From contig NZ_FNWQ01000001.1 in NCBI RefSeq assembly GCF_900108365.1, positions 496,001 to 560,000 on the forward strand: a stretch of 64,000 bases of DNA, given 5' to 3'. How positions within the stretch are numbered: position 1 is the first letter of the stretch; the number at the start of each line of letters is the position of its first letter. The position numbers and the translations under genes are program-made. Origin of the DNA: Chryseobacterium culicis (GTDB taxonomy: Bacteria > Bacteroidota > Bacteroidia > Flavobacteriales > Weeksellaceae). Positions 26,186-36,300 of the stretch are shown here, piece by piece. The notes under the pieces were generated by a model, which did no database searches, had not been told where the DNA came from, and saw only the letters and a list, made by a program, of their open reading frames with translations.

Positions 26186-27493
26186 TTAAATTCTTTCAAT
26201 GTCAGCACCAATTGCTCTTAGCCTTCCATCAATATTTTCATATCCTCTGTCGATCTGTTCAATGTTGTGGATAATAGATTTTCCTTCAGCAGAAAGTGCT
26301 GCAATAAGAAGTGCATTTCCGGCTCTGATATCCGGAGAAACCATGGTTGTTCCTCGTAACGGCGCTTCCTGGTTCAAACCGATTACCGTAGCTCTGTGTG
26401 GATCGCACAAAATGATCTGAGCACCCATGTCAATTAATTTATCCACAAAGAATAATCTGGATTCAAACATTTTCTGATGAACCAGAATACTTCCTTTTGC
26501 CTGAGTAGCCACTACTAAAATGATAGACAATAAATCCGGCGTAAATCCTGGCCATGGCGCATCCGAAATCGTAAGGATAGAACCGTCAATAAATTTCTGA
26601 ATTTTATAATGTTCCTGAGCAGGAATATAGATATCATCACCGCTTTGCTCAAGCTGAATTCCTAATTTTCTGAATGTATTCGGGATTACGCCAAGCTGAT
26701 TCCAGTTTACATTTTTGATGGTAATTTCGGATTTTGTCATGGCTGCAAGACCAATCCATGATCCGATTTCTACCATATCCGGCAGCATGGTGTGCTCCGT
26801 TCCTCTAAGGTAATCAACTCCTTCAATCGTAAGAAGGTTAGATCCGATACCTGAAATGTTTGCTCCCATTCTGTTCAGCATTTTACATAATTGCTGAAGA
26901 TATGGCTCGCAGGCGGCATTGTAAATTCTTGTTTTTCCTTTTGCTAAAGCTGCAGCCATTACAATATTGGCCGTTCCTGTTACAGAAGCTTCTTCCAGTA
27001 AAATGAATTTTCCTCTTAATTCTTTAGCTTTTAAAGAATAGAAATATTCTTCTTCATCATAATTGAATTCTGCGCCTAATTCAACAAGTCCCTGAAAGTG
27101 GGTGTCTAATCTTCTTCTTCCGATTTTGTCACCTCCCGGAGTTGGCATGTAAGCCTCACCGTAACGGGCAAGCATTGGCCCCATCAGCATAATGGATCCG
27201 CGTAATTTAGCACCGTCTTTTTTGAACTCGCTAGATTTTATATAATCAAAATTAACCTGATCTGCCTTGAAGGTATAATCTCCCTGTCCGTTTTTAGTAA
27301 TTTTTACCCCAAAATCTCCCAGAATTTCTATCAGTCTGTTCACATCATGGATATCCGGAATATTTTTGATTCTTACTTCTTCATCTGTAAGGAGAACTGC
27401 ACATAAAATTTGCAGAGCCTCATTTTTGGCTCCCTGTGGAGTAATTTCACCCTGCAGTCTTTTTCCTCCTCTTATTTGAAATGTTCCACTCAT
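26186..27493 (-). CDS. murA: UDP-N-acetylglucosamine 1-carboxyvinyltransferase, Asp variant
   Basis: MurA joins phosphoenolpyruvate to UDP-GlcNAc, the first committed step of peptidoglycan synthesis. The 435 residues have the family EPSP-synthase-like double fold: GGKRLQGEITPQGAKNEAL at 9-27, KLRGSIMLMGPMLARYG at 96-112, and the C-terminal DIRAGNALLIAALSAEG. In the active-site loop the family motif GGCxIGxRP is GGDKIGRRR, so the usual cysteine (Cys115 in E. coli) is Asp122. Asp variants are known in Mycobacterium and Chlamydia; they are active and not alkylated by fosfomycin. The ATG overlaps the stop of the DUF4290 gene (TAATG), so the two are translationally coupled. Confidence 0.95.
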   Translation of the reverse strand: MSGTFQIRGGKRLQGEITPQGAKNEALQILCAVLLTDEEVRIKNIPDIHDVNRLIEILGDFGVKITKNGQGDYTFKADQVNFDYIKSSEFKKDGAKLRGSIMLMGPMLARYGEAYMPTPGGDKIGRRRLDTHFQGLVELGAEFNYDEEEYFYSLKAKELRGKFILLEEASVTGTANIVMAAALAKGKTRIYNAACEPYLQQLCKMLNRMGANISGIGSNLLTIEGVDYLRGTEHTMLPDMVEIGSWIGLAAMTKSEITIKNVNWNQLGVIPNTFRKLGIQLEQSGDDIYIPAQEHYKIQKFIDGSILTISDAPWPGFTPDLLSIILVVATQAKGSILVHQKMFESRLFFVDKLIDMGAQIILCDPHRATVIGLNQEAPLRGTTMVSPDIRAGNALLIAALSAEGKSIIHNIEQIDRGYENIDGRLRAIGADIERI

Positions 27494-28161
27494 TATTTTC
27501 TGTTTTTATGATTGTTATTATGCCTTCTCTTATTGGGCTGGTTATTATTTTTATTATTATTGTTGTTCCTGTTGTTGTTATTGTTGTTGTTTCGGTTGTT
27601 GTTATTGCTGGTATAATAGATTTTACTTTTCTCAAGAGAATCTATTCCGGTAAGGTCCAACCTGTTTTCAGACAACTCTTTCAGGTGGCGGAAAATTACA
27701 TCATCCGTCACATGTTCTTTATTATAGACATTATAAGATTTCTTCATATTGTTGGCAATCACTTCTATAAGGGCTTCTTTTTCGTCGCCCATATCCAGTT
27801 CTATTGCTTTTTCTATCAATTGAAGAATGCTTTTTCCGTAAAACTTAAAGTCACCCTGAAGTTTTGGATATTCCATTCTTTTTGGTTTTTCGGCTAACTC
27901 CTCCATGGTTGGAAAAGGATAAGGAGAATCTACATCCAGATCATGATTAGCAAGAATAAAAAGATGGTCCCAAAGTTTATGTTTATAATTTTCTTCGTCG
28001 CGGAGTTGTGGGTTTCTCTGACCCATAAAATCGATGATTGCCATAGCCATTTCGTTCCTTTCCTCTTTGGTAGGAAGTTCTTTGCAGCGCTCAACCAACT
28101 GTTGTATAATTCTGCCGTATTCCGGCATATGAAGCTGAGTTTTTTGGGTATTGTATTCCAT
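27493..28161 (-). CDS. DUF4290 protein with asparagine-rich tail
   Basis: I chose the ATG at 28161 (MEYNTQKTQLHMPEYGR). The longer frame starts at a TTG that is itself part of a -7 element. The 222 residues have the DUF4290 helical domain (residues about 1-170: NMKKSYNVYNKEHVTDDVIFRHL), found across Bacteroidota upstream of murA, with no known function. The last 35-40 residues are almost only Asn with a few Arg/Lys and end HNNNHKNRK, a low-complexity basic tail that could bind RNA or nucleic acid (inference). The stop codon overlaps the murA start, so it may affect murA expression or have a cell-wall-related role. Confidence 0.85.
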   Translation of the reverse strand: MEYNTQKTQLHMPEYGRIIQQLVERCKELPTKEERNEMAMAIIDFMGQRNPQLRDEENYKHKLWDHLFILANHDLDVDSPYPFPTMEELAEKPKRMEYPKLQGDFKFYGKSILQLIEKAIELDMGDEKEALIEVIANNMKKSYNVYNKEHVTDDVIFRHLKELSENRLDLTGIDSLEKSKIYYTSNNNNRNNNNNNNRNNNNNKNNNQPNKRRHNNNHKNRK

Positions 28162-28167
28162 AGTATG

Positions 28168-28175
28168 CAAATATA
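28168..28175 (-). promoter_or_regulatory. -7 promoter element of DUF4290-murA operon
   Basis: Minus strand TATATTTG ends 6 nt before the ATG at 28161, so the transcript would be leaderless or nearly so. Confidence 0.65.
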
Positions 28176-28348
28176 TGCATTAAAAGAAAAATGAATTCGA
28201 GAAACTTTAAAATTTATGATTTTTTAATGAAAAATCTAAATGCCTTTCTTTTGTATTTGTTAGGAAAAATGAAAATATTTCCCTTTCATTTGAATTTGTT
28301 TTTAATAAAATTGTATATTGTTTAATAGAATGATAATTAATTATAACG

Positions 28349-29788
28349 ATGAAAAAAACAAACTTTTTCCTTTCACTGCTGGCTTTAGCATTAGTAAGCT
28401 CCTGCCGTACAAGTGATGAATTGATGACAGAACCTTCCAAACAGGAAGAGGTTCATAACAAAACAGTACATGTGACCCAGCATGACGGGCGGCCTTTCAG
28501 TACAGGAAATGAATCCGGGTCACTGCAGGGTAAATTTATTGCAGGCCCGGGTGGCGGAGTTCTCATGCAGGGCTTCTACTGGGATGTTCCTGACGGCGGC
28601 AACTGGTGGAATACAGTGAAAGATAAACTGACAGCATGGTCTGATGCGGGAATCGGTGCGGTATGGTTGCCACCGGCGTCAAAAGCACAGAACGGAGCCT
28701 ATTCCATGGGCTATGATCCTACAGATTATTATGATTTCGGGAATTTTAACCAGAATGGAAGTGTAGAAACCCGTTTTGGATCCAGAACTGAACTGGAAGC
28801 ATTGATTACCAAAGCACATGCTGAAAATATGCAGGTATATGCAGATATTGTAATTAACCATAACAGTGGAGGACAGTCTGAAGCGAATCCTTTTACAGGA
28901 ACCAATACATGGACTAACTTTTCGGGAGTGGCATCAGGGAAGTTTCCGAGAAGTTATAATGATTTTTATAAAAATTCTTACGGAAACAATGATGAAGGAG
29001 CCTTTGGTGGCTTTCCAGATTTGTGCCACGCCAATCCTTATGTGCAGGACTGGCTTTGGGGCAGAGATGATTCTGTGGCAAAATATTATAAAAACGTTAT
29101 GAAGTTTGACGGCTGGAGATTTGATTACGTGAAAGGTTTTGGTCCCTGGGTGGTCAATACCTGGAATTCTAAAGTAGGAGGGTTTTCTGTGGGGGAATTA
29201 TGGGATTCCAATGTCAATACGCTGGAGTGGTGGGCCAATAATGCCAACAGCTCAGTATTTGATTTCGCCGCTTATTACAAAATGGACGAAGCTTTTGATA
29301 ACGGAAACTTAAACGTGCTGAATGATGATATGATGTGGAAAAGAAATCCCTACAAAGCAGTAACTTTTGTAGCCAATCATGATACAGACATTATTTATAA
29401 TAAAATGCCGGCATATGCCTATATTTTAACCCATGAGGGGTATCCAACGATCTTTTACAGAGACTATGAAGAATGGTTAAATAAGGAACGGCTGAATAAT
29501 CTGATCTGGATTCATAATAATAAAGCTACCGGAACCACTTCCATCCTGTATACCGACAATGATGAATATATTGCAAGACGTAACGGATATAATGGCAATC
29601 CCGGACTTGTTGTCTACATCAATACCTCCTCAAGCTGGCAGGAAAGATGGATAGAAACAAACTGGAGCAGCCAGCAGATCAAAGATTTCACAGGAAATTC
29701 AAACTGGTATCCTACCACTCAGGGAGATAAATGGGTGAAAATTCAATGTCCCCCAAATTCTTATTCTGTATGGTCGCTTAATTTATAA
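28349..29788 (+). CDS. GH13 alpha-amylase lipoprotein of the archaeal (GH13_7) type
   Basis: A 479-residue extracytoplasmic alpha-1,4-glucan hydrolase. It has a lipobox (LALVSSC, Cys19), a short linker, then a complete GH13 domain and C-terminal beta domain. Catalytic residues are present: nucleophile Asp259 (GWRFDYVKG), acid/base Glu283 (VGELWDSN) and Asp345 (FVANHDTD), plus the region I motif YADIVINH. The text is strikingly close to Pyrococcus/Thermococcus alpha-amylases as I remember them: LMQGFYWDVPDGGNWW, AVWLPPASK, TIFYRDYEEWLNKERL and NLIWIH. The two zinc-binding histidines of the Pyrococcus enzyme (His147, His152) align to Tyr207 and Gly212 here, while the cysteine ligand is kept (Cys226). 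No sus-type starch genes are adjacent. Confidence 0.9.
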   Translation: MKKTNFFLSLLALALVSSCRTSDELMTEPSKQEEVHNKTVHVTQHDGRPFSTGNESGSLQGKFIAGPGGGVLMQGFYWDVPDGGNWWNTVKDKLTAWSDAGIGAVWLPPASKAQNGAYSMGYDPTDYYDFGNFNQNGSVETRFGSRTELEALITKAHAENMQVYADIVINHNSGGQSEANPFTGTNTWTNFSGVASGKFPRSYNDFYKNSYGNNDEGAFGGFPDLCHANPYVQDWLWGRDDSVAKYYKNVMKFDGWRFDYVKGFGPWVVNTWNSKVGGFSVGELWDSNVNTLEWWANNANSSVFDFAAYYKMDEAFDNGNLNVLNDDMMWKRNPYKAVTFVANHDTDIIYNKMPAYAYILTHEGYPTIFYRDYEEWLNKERLNNLIWIHNNKATGTTSILYTDNDEYIARRNGYNGNPGLVVYINTSSSWQERWIETNWSSQQIKDFTGNSNWYPTTQGDKWVKIQCPPNSYSVWSLNL

Positions 29789-29891
29789 GTGATGAGCAAT
29801 GGGGTATAAATAAGAATTGATTGAGCCGATAAGGAACTGTTAATCAATTTAATTTTAAACATTAAACAAAAACAACCCTACATCTTATTGG

Positions 29892-29957
29892 TCATTCCGT
29901 AGGAATCTGTGCAAACTTCATTTTTAATGCTGATGGTCAGAAACTCTTACGGAATGA
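29892..29957. repeat. Inverted repeat between amylase and DCC genes
   Basis: Ten-bp arms TCATTCCGTA (29892-29901) and TACGGAATGA (29948-29957) with 46 bp between. It lacks a T run of typical terminator type but may fold as the shared 3' end of the two converging genes. Confidence 0.4.
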
Positions 29958-29998
29958 TATTTTATTATACATGAAGAGAAATTTTCTGCAAGATCAAA

Positions 29999-30409
29999 TT
30001 ACACCTGAATAAACTTTTTCTTTTGATGCTGATCCGGTAGAAAACATTTCTGATTAGCCAGTTTCATCCTGTTTCTGGAAATAATGTCATACACCTTGTC
30101 ACTTAAAGAGGCAGGCAGAATTTTCCCAATAAAAGAAAGCTTATATATTCCTCCCAGTAAATTGGCAATTTCCAGTACAGCCCTGGATTTAATCAGGTAA
30201 TATCGCCCCGGTCTCCACAGGTACATCGTATTGAAGACATTTTTTTCTAAGCCTCTGTCAGATAAAAACTGCTGCCCGAAATCAGATTGAAGAGAAGCAA
30301 ACATAAATCGGTCTTTTTTATCTCTTTCCAAAATCCACTGCACCCAGAAATTACAGACTCCGCAATCCCCGTCAAAAAAAACAATATGTTTATCTTCCCA
30401 ATTTTCCAT
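29999..30409 (-). CDS. Thiol-disulfide oxidoreductase DCC-family protein (DUF393)
   Basis: A 136-residue protein with the DCC signature at the start: VFFDGDCGVCNFWVQWIL, with Cys16 and Cys19 as a thioredoxin-like CxxC pair. The rest follows the family: FMFASLQSDFGQQFL, the TMYLW strand, SRAVLEIANLLGG and a C-terminal IISRNRMKLANQKC. Members are assumed to be thiol-disulfide oxidoreductases; few are tested. It starts 4 bp after the stop of the haem-binding protein gene upstream and is very likely cotranscribed with it. Confidence 0.9.
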   Translation of the reverse strand: MENWEDKHIVFFDGDCGVCNFWVQWILERDKKDRFMFASLQSDFGQQFLSDRGLEKNVFNTMYLWRPGRYYLIKSRAVLEIANLLGGIYKLSFIGKILPASLSDKVYDIISRNRMKLANQKCFLPDQHQKKKFIQV

Positions 30410-30413
30410 CCCT

Positions 30414-30881
30414 TTATTTACTAAACATGATTTTTCTTTCTGTATCCTCTTTTATCTTTTTGAAATAGAGTACAAGATCTGCACGCTGTTCATCAGACAA
30501 TTTGGCGTCCTGATGTCCTATATAATAAGACTCGAGAGGCATTTCTTTTTTCTCAACCATTTCTATACATTCTTCCAGTTTATGAAGCTGTCTTTTAGGC
30601 TCATATACTGCAAAAGTAGAAAAATTAAGATGTTTTCTGCCTTCGTCAATATGATTTTTTACCCACCATGAAGTTGGAGCAATACTGCTGTACCACGGAT
30701 ATTTTGTTTCATTGGAATGACAGTCATAGCATGACGTTCTGAGGGTATGGGCAATATTCTCCGGAGTATTTTTAATCTTCAGAAAATCCATGCCGGGCGT
30801 TGGTGCCGGATTCGTTTTATCGATCGGGAAAAACTGAATGATGATAAACGCAACAAGAATGATAACAATTATTTTTTTCAT
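30414..30881 (-). CDS. Haem-binding domain protein (periplasmic, CxxCH)
   Basis: I chose the internal ATG at 30881, because only this start puts a signal/anchor segment at the N-terminus (MKKIIVIILVAFIIIQFFPI). The longer frame to 31025 adds 48 residues with no family look. The 155-residue product has one c-type haem motif CYDCH (Cys51, Cys54, His55) followed by SNETKYPWYSSIAPTSWWVKNHI, the pattern of the Haem_bd family found in Bacteroidota. It should be exported, receive covalent haem, and act in electron transfer or haem handling. It forms a unit with the DCC oxidoreductase. Confidence 0.88.
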   Translation of the reverse strand: MKKIIVIILVAFIIIQFFPIDKTNPAPTPGMDFLKIKNTPENIAHTLRTSCYDCHSNETKYPWYSSIAPTSWWVKNHIDEGRKHLNFSTFAVYEPKRQLHKLEECIEMVEKKEMPLESYYIGHQDAKLSDEQRADLVLYFKKIKEDTERKIMFSK

Positions 30882-31195
30882 AGAGGGTGTTTCGTATTTG
30901 CTGAATATAAAGGTAGTTAATTTATTTTTAGTATCAAGCAGGATGGTGAAAGAGGGAGCAGGAAGTGCTTCGGGAATTTTTTGAAATAATGTTTTTCCGG
31001 AATTAATCAAATTGTCTTTCATCAAGCTGTTAAACTTTCTTCATTCATGTTCTTTTCACGTTTCTCTTAAAATTCTTACGTTGAGTAATTCTAAATTGGA
31101 CCTTATAGTGCTGTTTTTATTCAGGTTAATTTGAAAAATTGCTAACTTAATACCACAATTATTTCTTAGCTCTATGATGTTGAAAATGTTATTTT

Positions 31196-31210
31196 ATAGT
31201 TTTTAACTAT
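31196..31210. promoter_or_regulatory. OxyR-like half-operator upstream of katG
   Basis: ATAGTTTTTAACTAT is a perfect inverted repeat and fits the OxyR half-site ATAGntnnnanCTAT at every fixed position. A weaker second half-site starts 7 bp on (31218, ATAAAAATTAATAGA). Together they end next to the katG -33 region, as expected for an activator. The rest of 30882-31195 shows nothing else that I can support. Confidence 0.6.
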
Positions 31211-31232
31211 CGTTGAAATAAAAATTAATAGA

Positions 31233-31263
31233 TTGTATTTATCAAACAAACGTTGTAGGTTTG
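31233..31263 (+). promoter_or_regulatory. katG promoter
   Basis: TTG (31233-31235), 20 bp, then a perfect -7 element TAGGTTTG (31256-31263), leaving a leader of about 55 nt to the ATG at 31326. Confidence 0.7.
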
Positions 31264-31319
31264 TCCTGTTCTTACAACAGAGAATTTAAACTGTATTAAT
31301 CAATATAAAAATAAAATAA

Positions 31320-33605
<2,286 letters not shown>

Positions 33606-33625
33606 TAAATAAAATGAAAATGAAT

Positions 33626-33654
33626 AAAGACAGCGTTTATGGCTGTCTTTTTTT
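33626..33654 (+). terminator. Rho-independent terminator of katG
   Basis: Stem AAGACAGC / GCTGTCTT with a 7-nt loop and a T run. Confidence 0.88.
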
Positions 33655-33701
33655 GTTTATATAAGATAATATAGTTAAAAAATCATTTAAAGTATATAAA
33701 A

Positions 33702-33729
33702 CAAAAACCATCCTAAAAAAGGATGGTTT
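33702..33729 (-). terminator. Terminator of the tRNA-Gln gene
   Basis: On the minus strand, stem AAACCATCC / GGATGGTTT with a 7-nt loop of mostly T, followed by T-rich sequence, directly after the tRNA 3' end. Confidence 0.75.
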
Positions 33730-33730
33730 G

Positions 33731-33801
33731 TAGACCCACAGGGATTCGAACCCCAGATGACTGAACCAAAATCAGTAGTGTTACCGCTACACCATGGGTC
33801 T
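33731..33801 (-). tRNA. tRNA-Gln (anticodon UUG)
   Basis: The minus strand folds as a standard 71-nt cloverleaf. The acceptor stem is AGACCCA / TGGGTCT with discriminator A. The D arm is GTGTAGCGGTAACAC, the anticodon stem ACTGA / TCAGT closes the loop TTTTGGT (anticodon TTG), and the T arm is CTGGGGTTCGAATCCCTG-like. CCA is not encoded. It is followed by its own terminator. Confidence 0.95.
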
Positions 33802-34176
33802 GTTTCTCTGTCGCGAAATTATAGAATTTATTTTAAATATGAAAATCTAAATTAAAGATTAATTAACATAATAGAAGCGCAGGCAGCATTACTTATTGAT
33901 ATCCAAATAATTATTTTTCAATAAAATTTTTCAGGAAATTCTCCTTTTGCTCAGAAATAAGAGCATTTTAGATGAGAGTCGGTGTGTTCCGGCAAATATA
34001 ATTACTATGGATTCACCACCCTCAGAGGTTTCCAGGCTTTATCCTGCAGCTTGATTGCGTAAGGGGGCATTTAAATAATAAACCTTATCTTTGCAAAAAA
34101 ATTGGGCTCCAAAAGTTGGAGTAACCCATTAATAACATATCCTTGGGCAAAGCAAGAGGATTATTAAACATTTTTT
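33802..34176. other. Intergenic region before der, with der promoter and leader hairpins
   Basis: No normal-size gene is seen. A perfect -7 element TATCTTTG (34086-34093) should start the der transcript. The leader can form CTCCAA-AAG-TTGGAG (near 34109-34123) and a second hairpin around ATCCTTG/CAAGAGGAT. A 21-codon frame on the minus strand (34070-34005) is noted under findings. Near the tRNA, the minus strand reads TAATTTCG, a weak -7 element. Confidence 0.5.
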
Positions 34177-35487
34177 ATGTCAAATATTGTCGCAATCGTG
34201 GGGCGTCCCAACGTAGGGAAATCCACGCTTTTTAATCGTTTATTAGAAAGAAGAGAAGCTATTGTAGATTCAACAGCCGGTGTTACCAGAGACCGTCATT
34301 ACGGAAAGTCAGACTGGAATGGAGTAGACTTTACAGTAATTGATACAGGAGGTTATGATGTAGGTACGGATGATATCTTTGAAGAGGAAATCCGTAAGCA
34401 GGTACAATTAGCGGTGGATGAGGCAACTTCCATTATCTTTATGATGAATGTGGAAGAAGGCCTTACCGATACAGATTACGAAATTTACAGACTTCTTAGA
34501 AGATCCAACAAACCAATTTATATCGTTATAAATAAAGTAGATTCTGCAAAGGAAGAACTTCCGGCAACAGAATTTTACCAGCTGGGAATAGATAAATATT
34601 ACACACTTTCTTCAGCAACAGGTTCCGGAACAGGAGACCTATTGGATGATATCGTTAAAGATTTTCCTACTACAGAATATAAGGATCCTTTCGAAGGGCT
34701 TCCTAAAATCACGATCGCGGGGCGTCCAAATGTTGGAAAATCTACAATGACCAATGCTTTGTTGGATGTGGAACGAAATATTGTAACAGATATTGCAGGA
34801 ACTACAAGAGACAGTATCCAGACCTTATATAACAAATTCGGACACGAGTTTGTATTGGTGGATACAGCCGGGATGAGAAGAAAATCTAAGGTTAATGAAG
34901 ATCTTGAATTCTATTCCGTAATGAGATCTATCCGTTCTATTGAATATTCTGATGTGGTTATCATTATGGTGGATGCTACCCAGGGATGGGAGTCTCAGGA
35001 TATGAACATCTTCGGTTTGGCTCAGAAAAACAGAAAAGGAATTGTAATTCTCGTGAATAAATGGGATTTGATTGAAGACAAGCAGACCAACACAATGCGT
35101 GATTTTGAAAAATCAATTAAAGATAAAATCGGTCAGTTCCAGGATATTCCAATCCTGTTCGTTTCGGCTTTAACAAAACAGAGAATTCTAAAAGCGGTAG
35201 AGGTAGCTATGGAGGTTTATGAAGACCGTAAGAAGAAAATCAAAACTTCAAAACTGAATGAAGTGATGCTTCCGATCTTCGAAAATACGCCACCACCGGC
35301 ATTGAAAGGAAAATATATTAAAATCAAATACTGTGTTCAGCTTCCTACGCCATCACCACAGTTTGTATTTTTCTGTAACCTTCCGCAATATGTGAAAGAA
35401 CCTTATAAAAGATTTACTGAAAATCAGTTGAGAAAACAATTCGGGTTTACCGGAGTTCCGATTGAGGTTTATTTCAGACAAAAATAA
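34177..35487 (+). CDS. der: Ribosome biogenesis GTPase Der (EngA)
   Basis: Der is an essential GTPase for 50S ribosome assembly. The 436 residues show the diagnostic double G domain. The first has GRPNVGKSTLFNRLL near 8-22, DTAGV-type switch segments (DTGGYDVG) and NKVD. The second has GRPNVGKSTMTNALL near 183-197, DTAGMRRKSKV and NKWDLIE. A C-terminal KH-like domain ends in FCNLPQYVKEPYKRFTENQLRKQFGFTGVPIEVYFRQK, as in the family. It appears to be a single-gene unit with promoter TATCTTTG upstream and a strong terminator downstream. Confidence 0.97.
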   Translation: MSNIVAIVGRPNVGKSTLFNRLLERREAIVDSTAGVTRDRHYGKSDWNGVDFTVIDTGGYDVGTDDIFEEEIRKQVQLAVDEATSIIFMMNVEEGLTDTDYEIYRLLRRSNKPIYIVINKVDSAKEELPATEFYQLGIDKYYTLSSATGSGTGDLLDDIVKDFPTTEYKDPFEGLPKITIAGRPNVGKSTMTNALLDVERNIVTDIAGTTRDSIQTLYNKFGHEFVLVDTAGMRRKSKVNEDLEFYSVMRSIRSIEYSDVVIIMVDATQGWESQDMNIFGLAQKNRKGIVILVNKWDLIEDKQTNTMRDFEKSIKDKIGQFQDIPILFVSALTKQRILKAVEVAMEVYEDRKKKIKTSKLNEVMLPIFENTPPPALKGKYIKIKYCVQLPTPSPQFVFFCNLPQYVKEPYKRFTENQLRKQFGFTGVPIEVYFRQK

Positions 35488-35506
35488 TAAGAACAAATGT
35501 TCACGG

Positions 35507-35541
35507 AAAACTCCGGCAAGCAAAGCTTGCCGGAGTTTTTT
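35507..35541 (+). terminator. Rho-independent terminator of der
   Basis: Perfect 15-bp stem AAAACTCCGGCAAGC / GCTTGCCGGAGTTTT with a 3-nt loop and T run. Confidence 0.92.
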
Positions 35542-35598
35542 ATTCAATTAAAGCCGATTTTCACGGTAAGCCTCATATTTCAATTCGTTTTTTAGTTG

Positions 35599-35606
35599 TA
35601 ATTTTG
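35599..35606 (+). promoter_or_regulatory. -7 promoter element of upp
   Basis: TAATTTTG matches TAnnTTTG; ATG follows at 35649. No clear -33 element is seen. Confidence 0.55.
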
Positions 35607-35648
35607 CAGGAATTACTATCAATTAACTGAAATAAAAATACAATTTTC

Positions 35649-36299
35649 ATGCTTACTATTTTATCGCAAAACTTTTCTCTTGTTAATGAATGGATCAACG
35701 AACTCAGAAACGTTGACATTCAGCACGACCGAATGAGATTCAGAAGAAATATGGAAAGAATCGGAGAGATTGCCGCTTTTGAAATAAGTAAAGGGCTGGA
35801 GTATAGAGAAGTTGAAATCCAAACTCCCTTAGATACGATAAAAAGCAGAGAAATTGCTGTACAGCCCGTTATTACAACTATTTTAAGAGCGGGTGTTCCC
35901 TTGTTTGAAGGAATTCTGAATTACCTTGACAGAGCAGACTGTGGTTTTGTAGCAGCTTACAGAAAGCATGACGCCAATGATTATTTCTCAATCAAGCAGG
36001 ATTATCTGACTTGTCCGAGCATCGAAGGCAGACCTCTTATCGTTGCAGATCCTATGCTGGCAACCGGAGCTTCTCTTATTGAAGCAATCAAAGACTTACT
36101 GACGAACGGAAATCCAACCCAGCTTCATATTGTGGCAGCTATTGCATCCAAACAAGGCGTGGAAACGATTCAAAATGCTTATCCTGAAGCTCACATCTGG
36201 GTAGGAGCTATGGACGAGCATCTGACCTCAAAAGGCTATATCACACCGGGGCTTGGAGACGCCGGAGACCTTAGCTATGGAGAAAAACTTCAAAGATAA
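35649..36299 (+). CDS. upp: Uracil phosphoribosyltransferase
   Basis: Converts uracil and PRPP to UMP in pyrimidine salvage. The 216 residues carry the type I PRTase fold with TTILRAGVPLFEGIL near residue 77-91, the PRPP loop VADPMLATGASLIEAI near 132-147, and the uracil-binding C-terminus GYITPGLGDAGDLSYG near 196-211. The length is normal. Its stop lies 1 bp from the stop of the convergent hydrolase gene, so the two share their 3' ends and no terminator is visible between them. Confidence 0.95.
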   Translation: MLTILSQNFSLVNEWINELRNVDIQHDRMRFRRNMERIGEIAAFEISKGLEYREVEIQTPLDTIKSREIAVQPVITTILRAGVPLFEGILNYLDRADCGFVAAYRKHDANDYFSIKQDYLTCPSIEGRPLIVADPMLATGASLIEAIKDLLTNGNPTQLHIVAAIASKQGVETIQNAYPEAHIWVGAMDEHLTSKGYITPGLGDAGDLSYGEKLQR

Positions 36300-36300
36300 A

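Noticed and set aside
27481-27897. 138-codon plus-strand frame rich in Val and Ile
   Set aside because: It is the complement of the Asn-codon repeat and DUF4290 gene; its Val/Ile runs come from GTT/ATT triplets, not from a membrane protein.
30882-31025. N-terminal extension of the haem-binding protein
   Set aside because: It would bury the signal segment 48 residues inside the protein; the internal ATG at 30881 gives a normal exported protein.
34094-34176. Riboswitch in the der leader
   Set aside because: Two simple hairpins can be drawn, but no known riboswitch core is visible and der is not a usual target.
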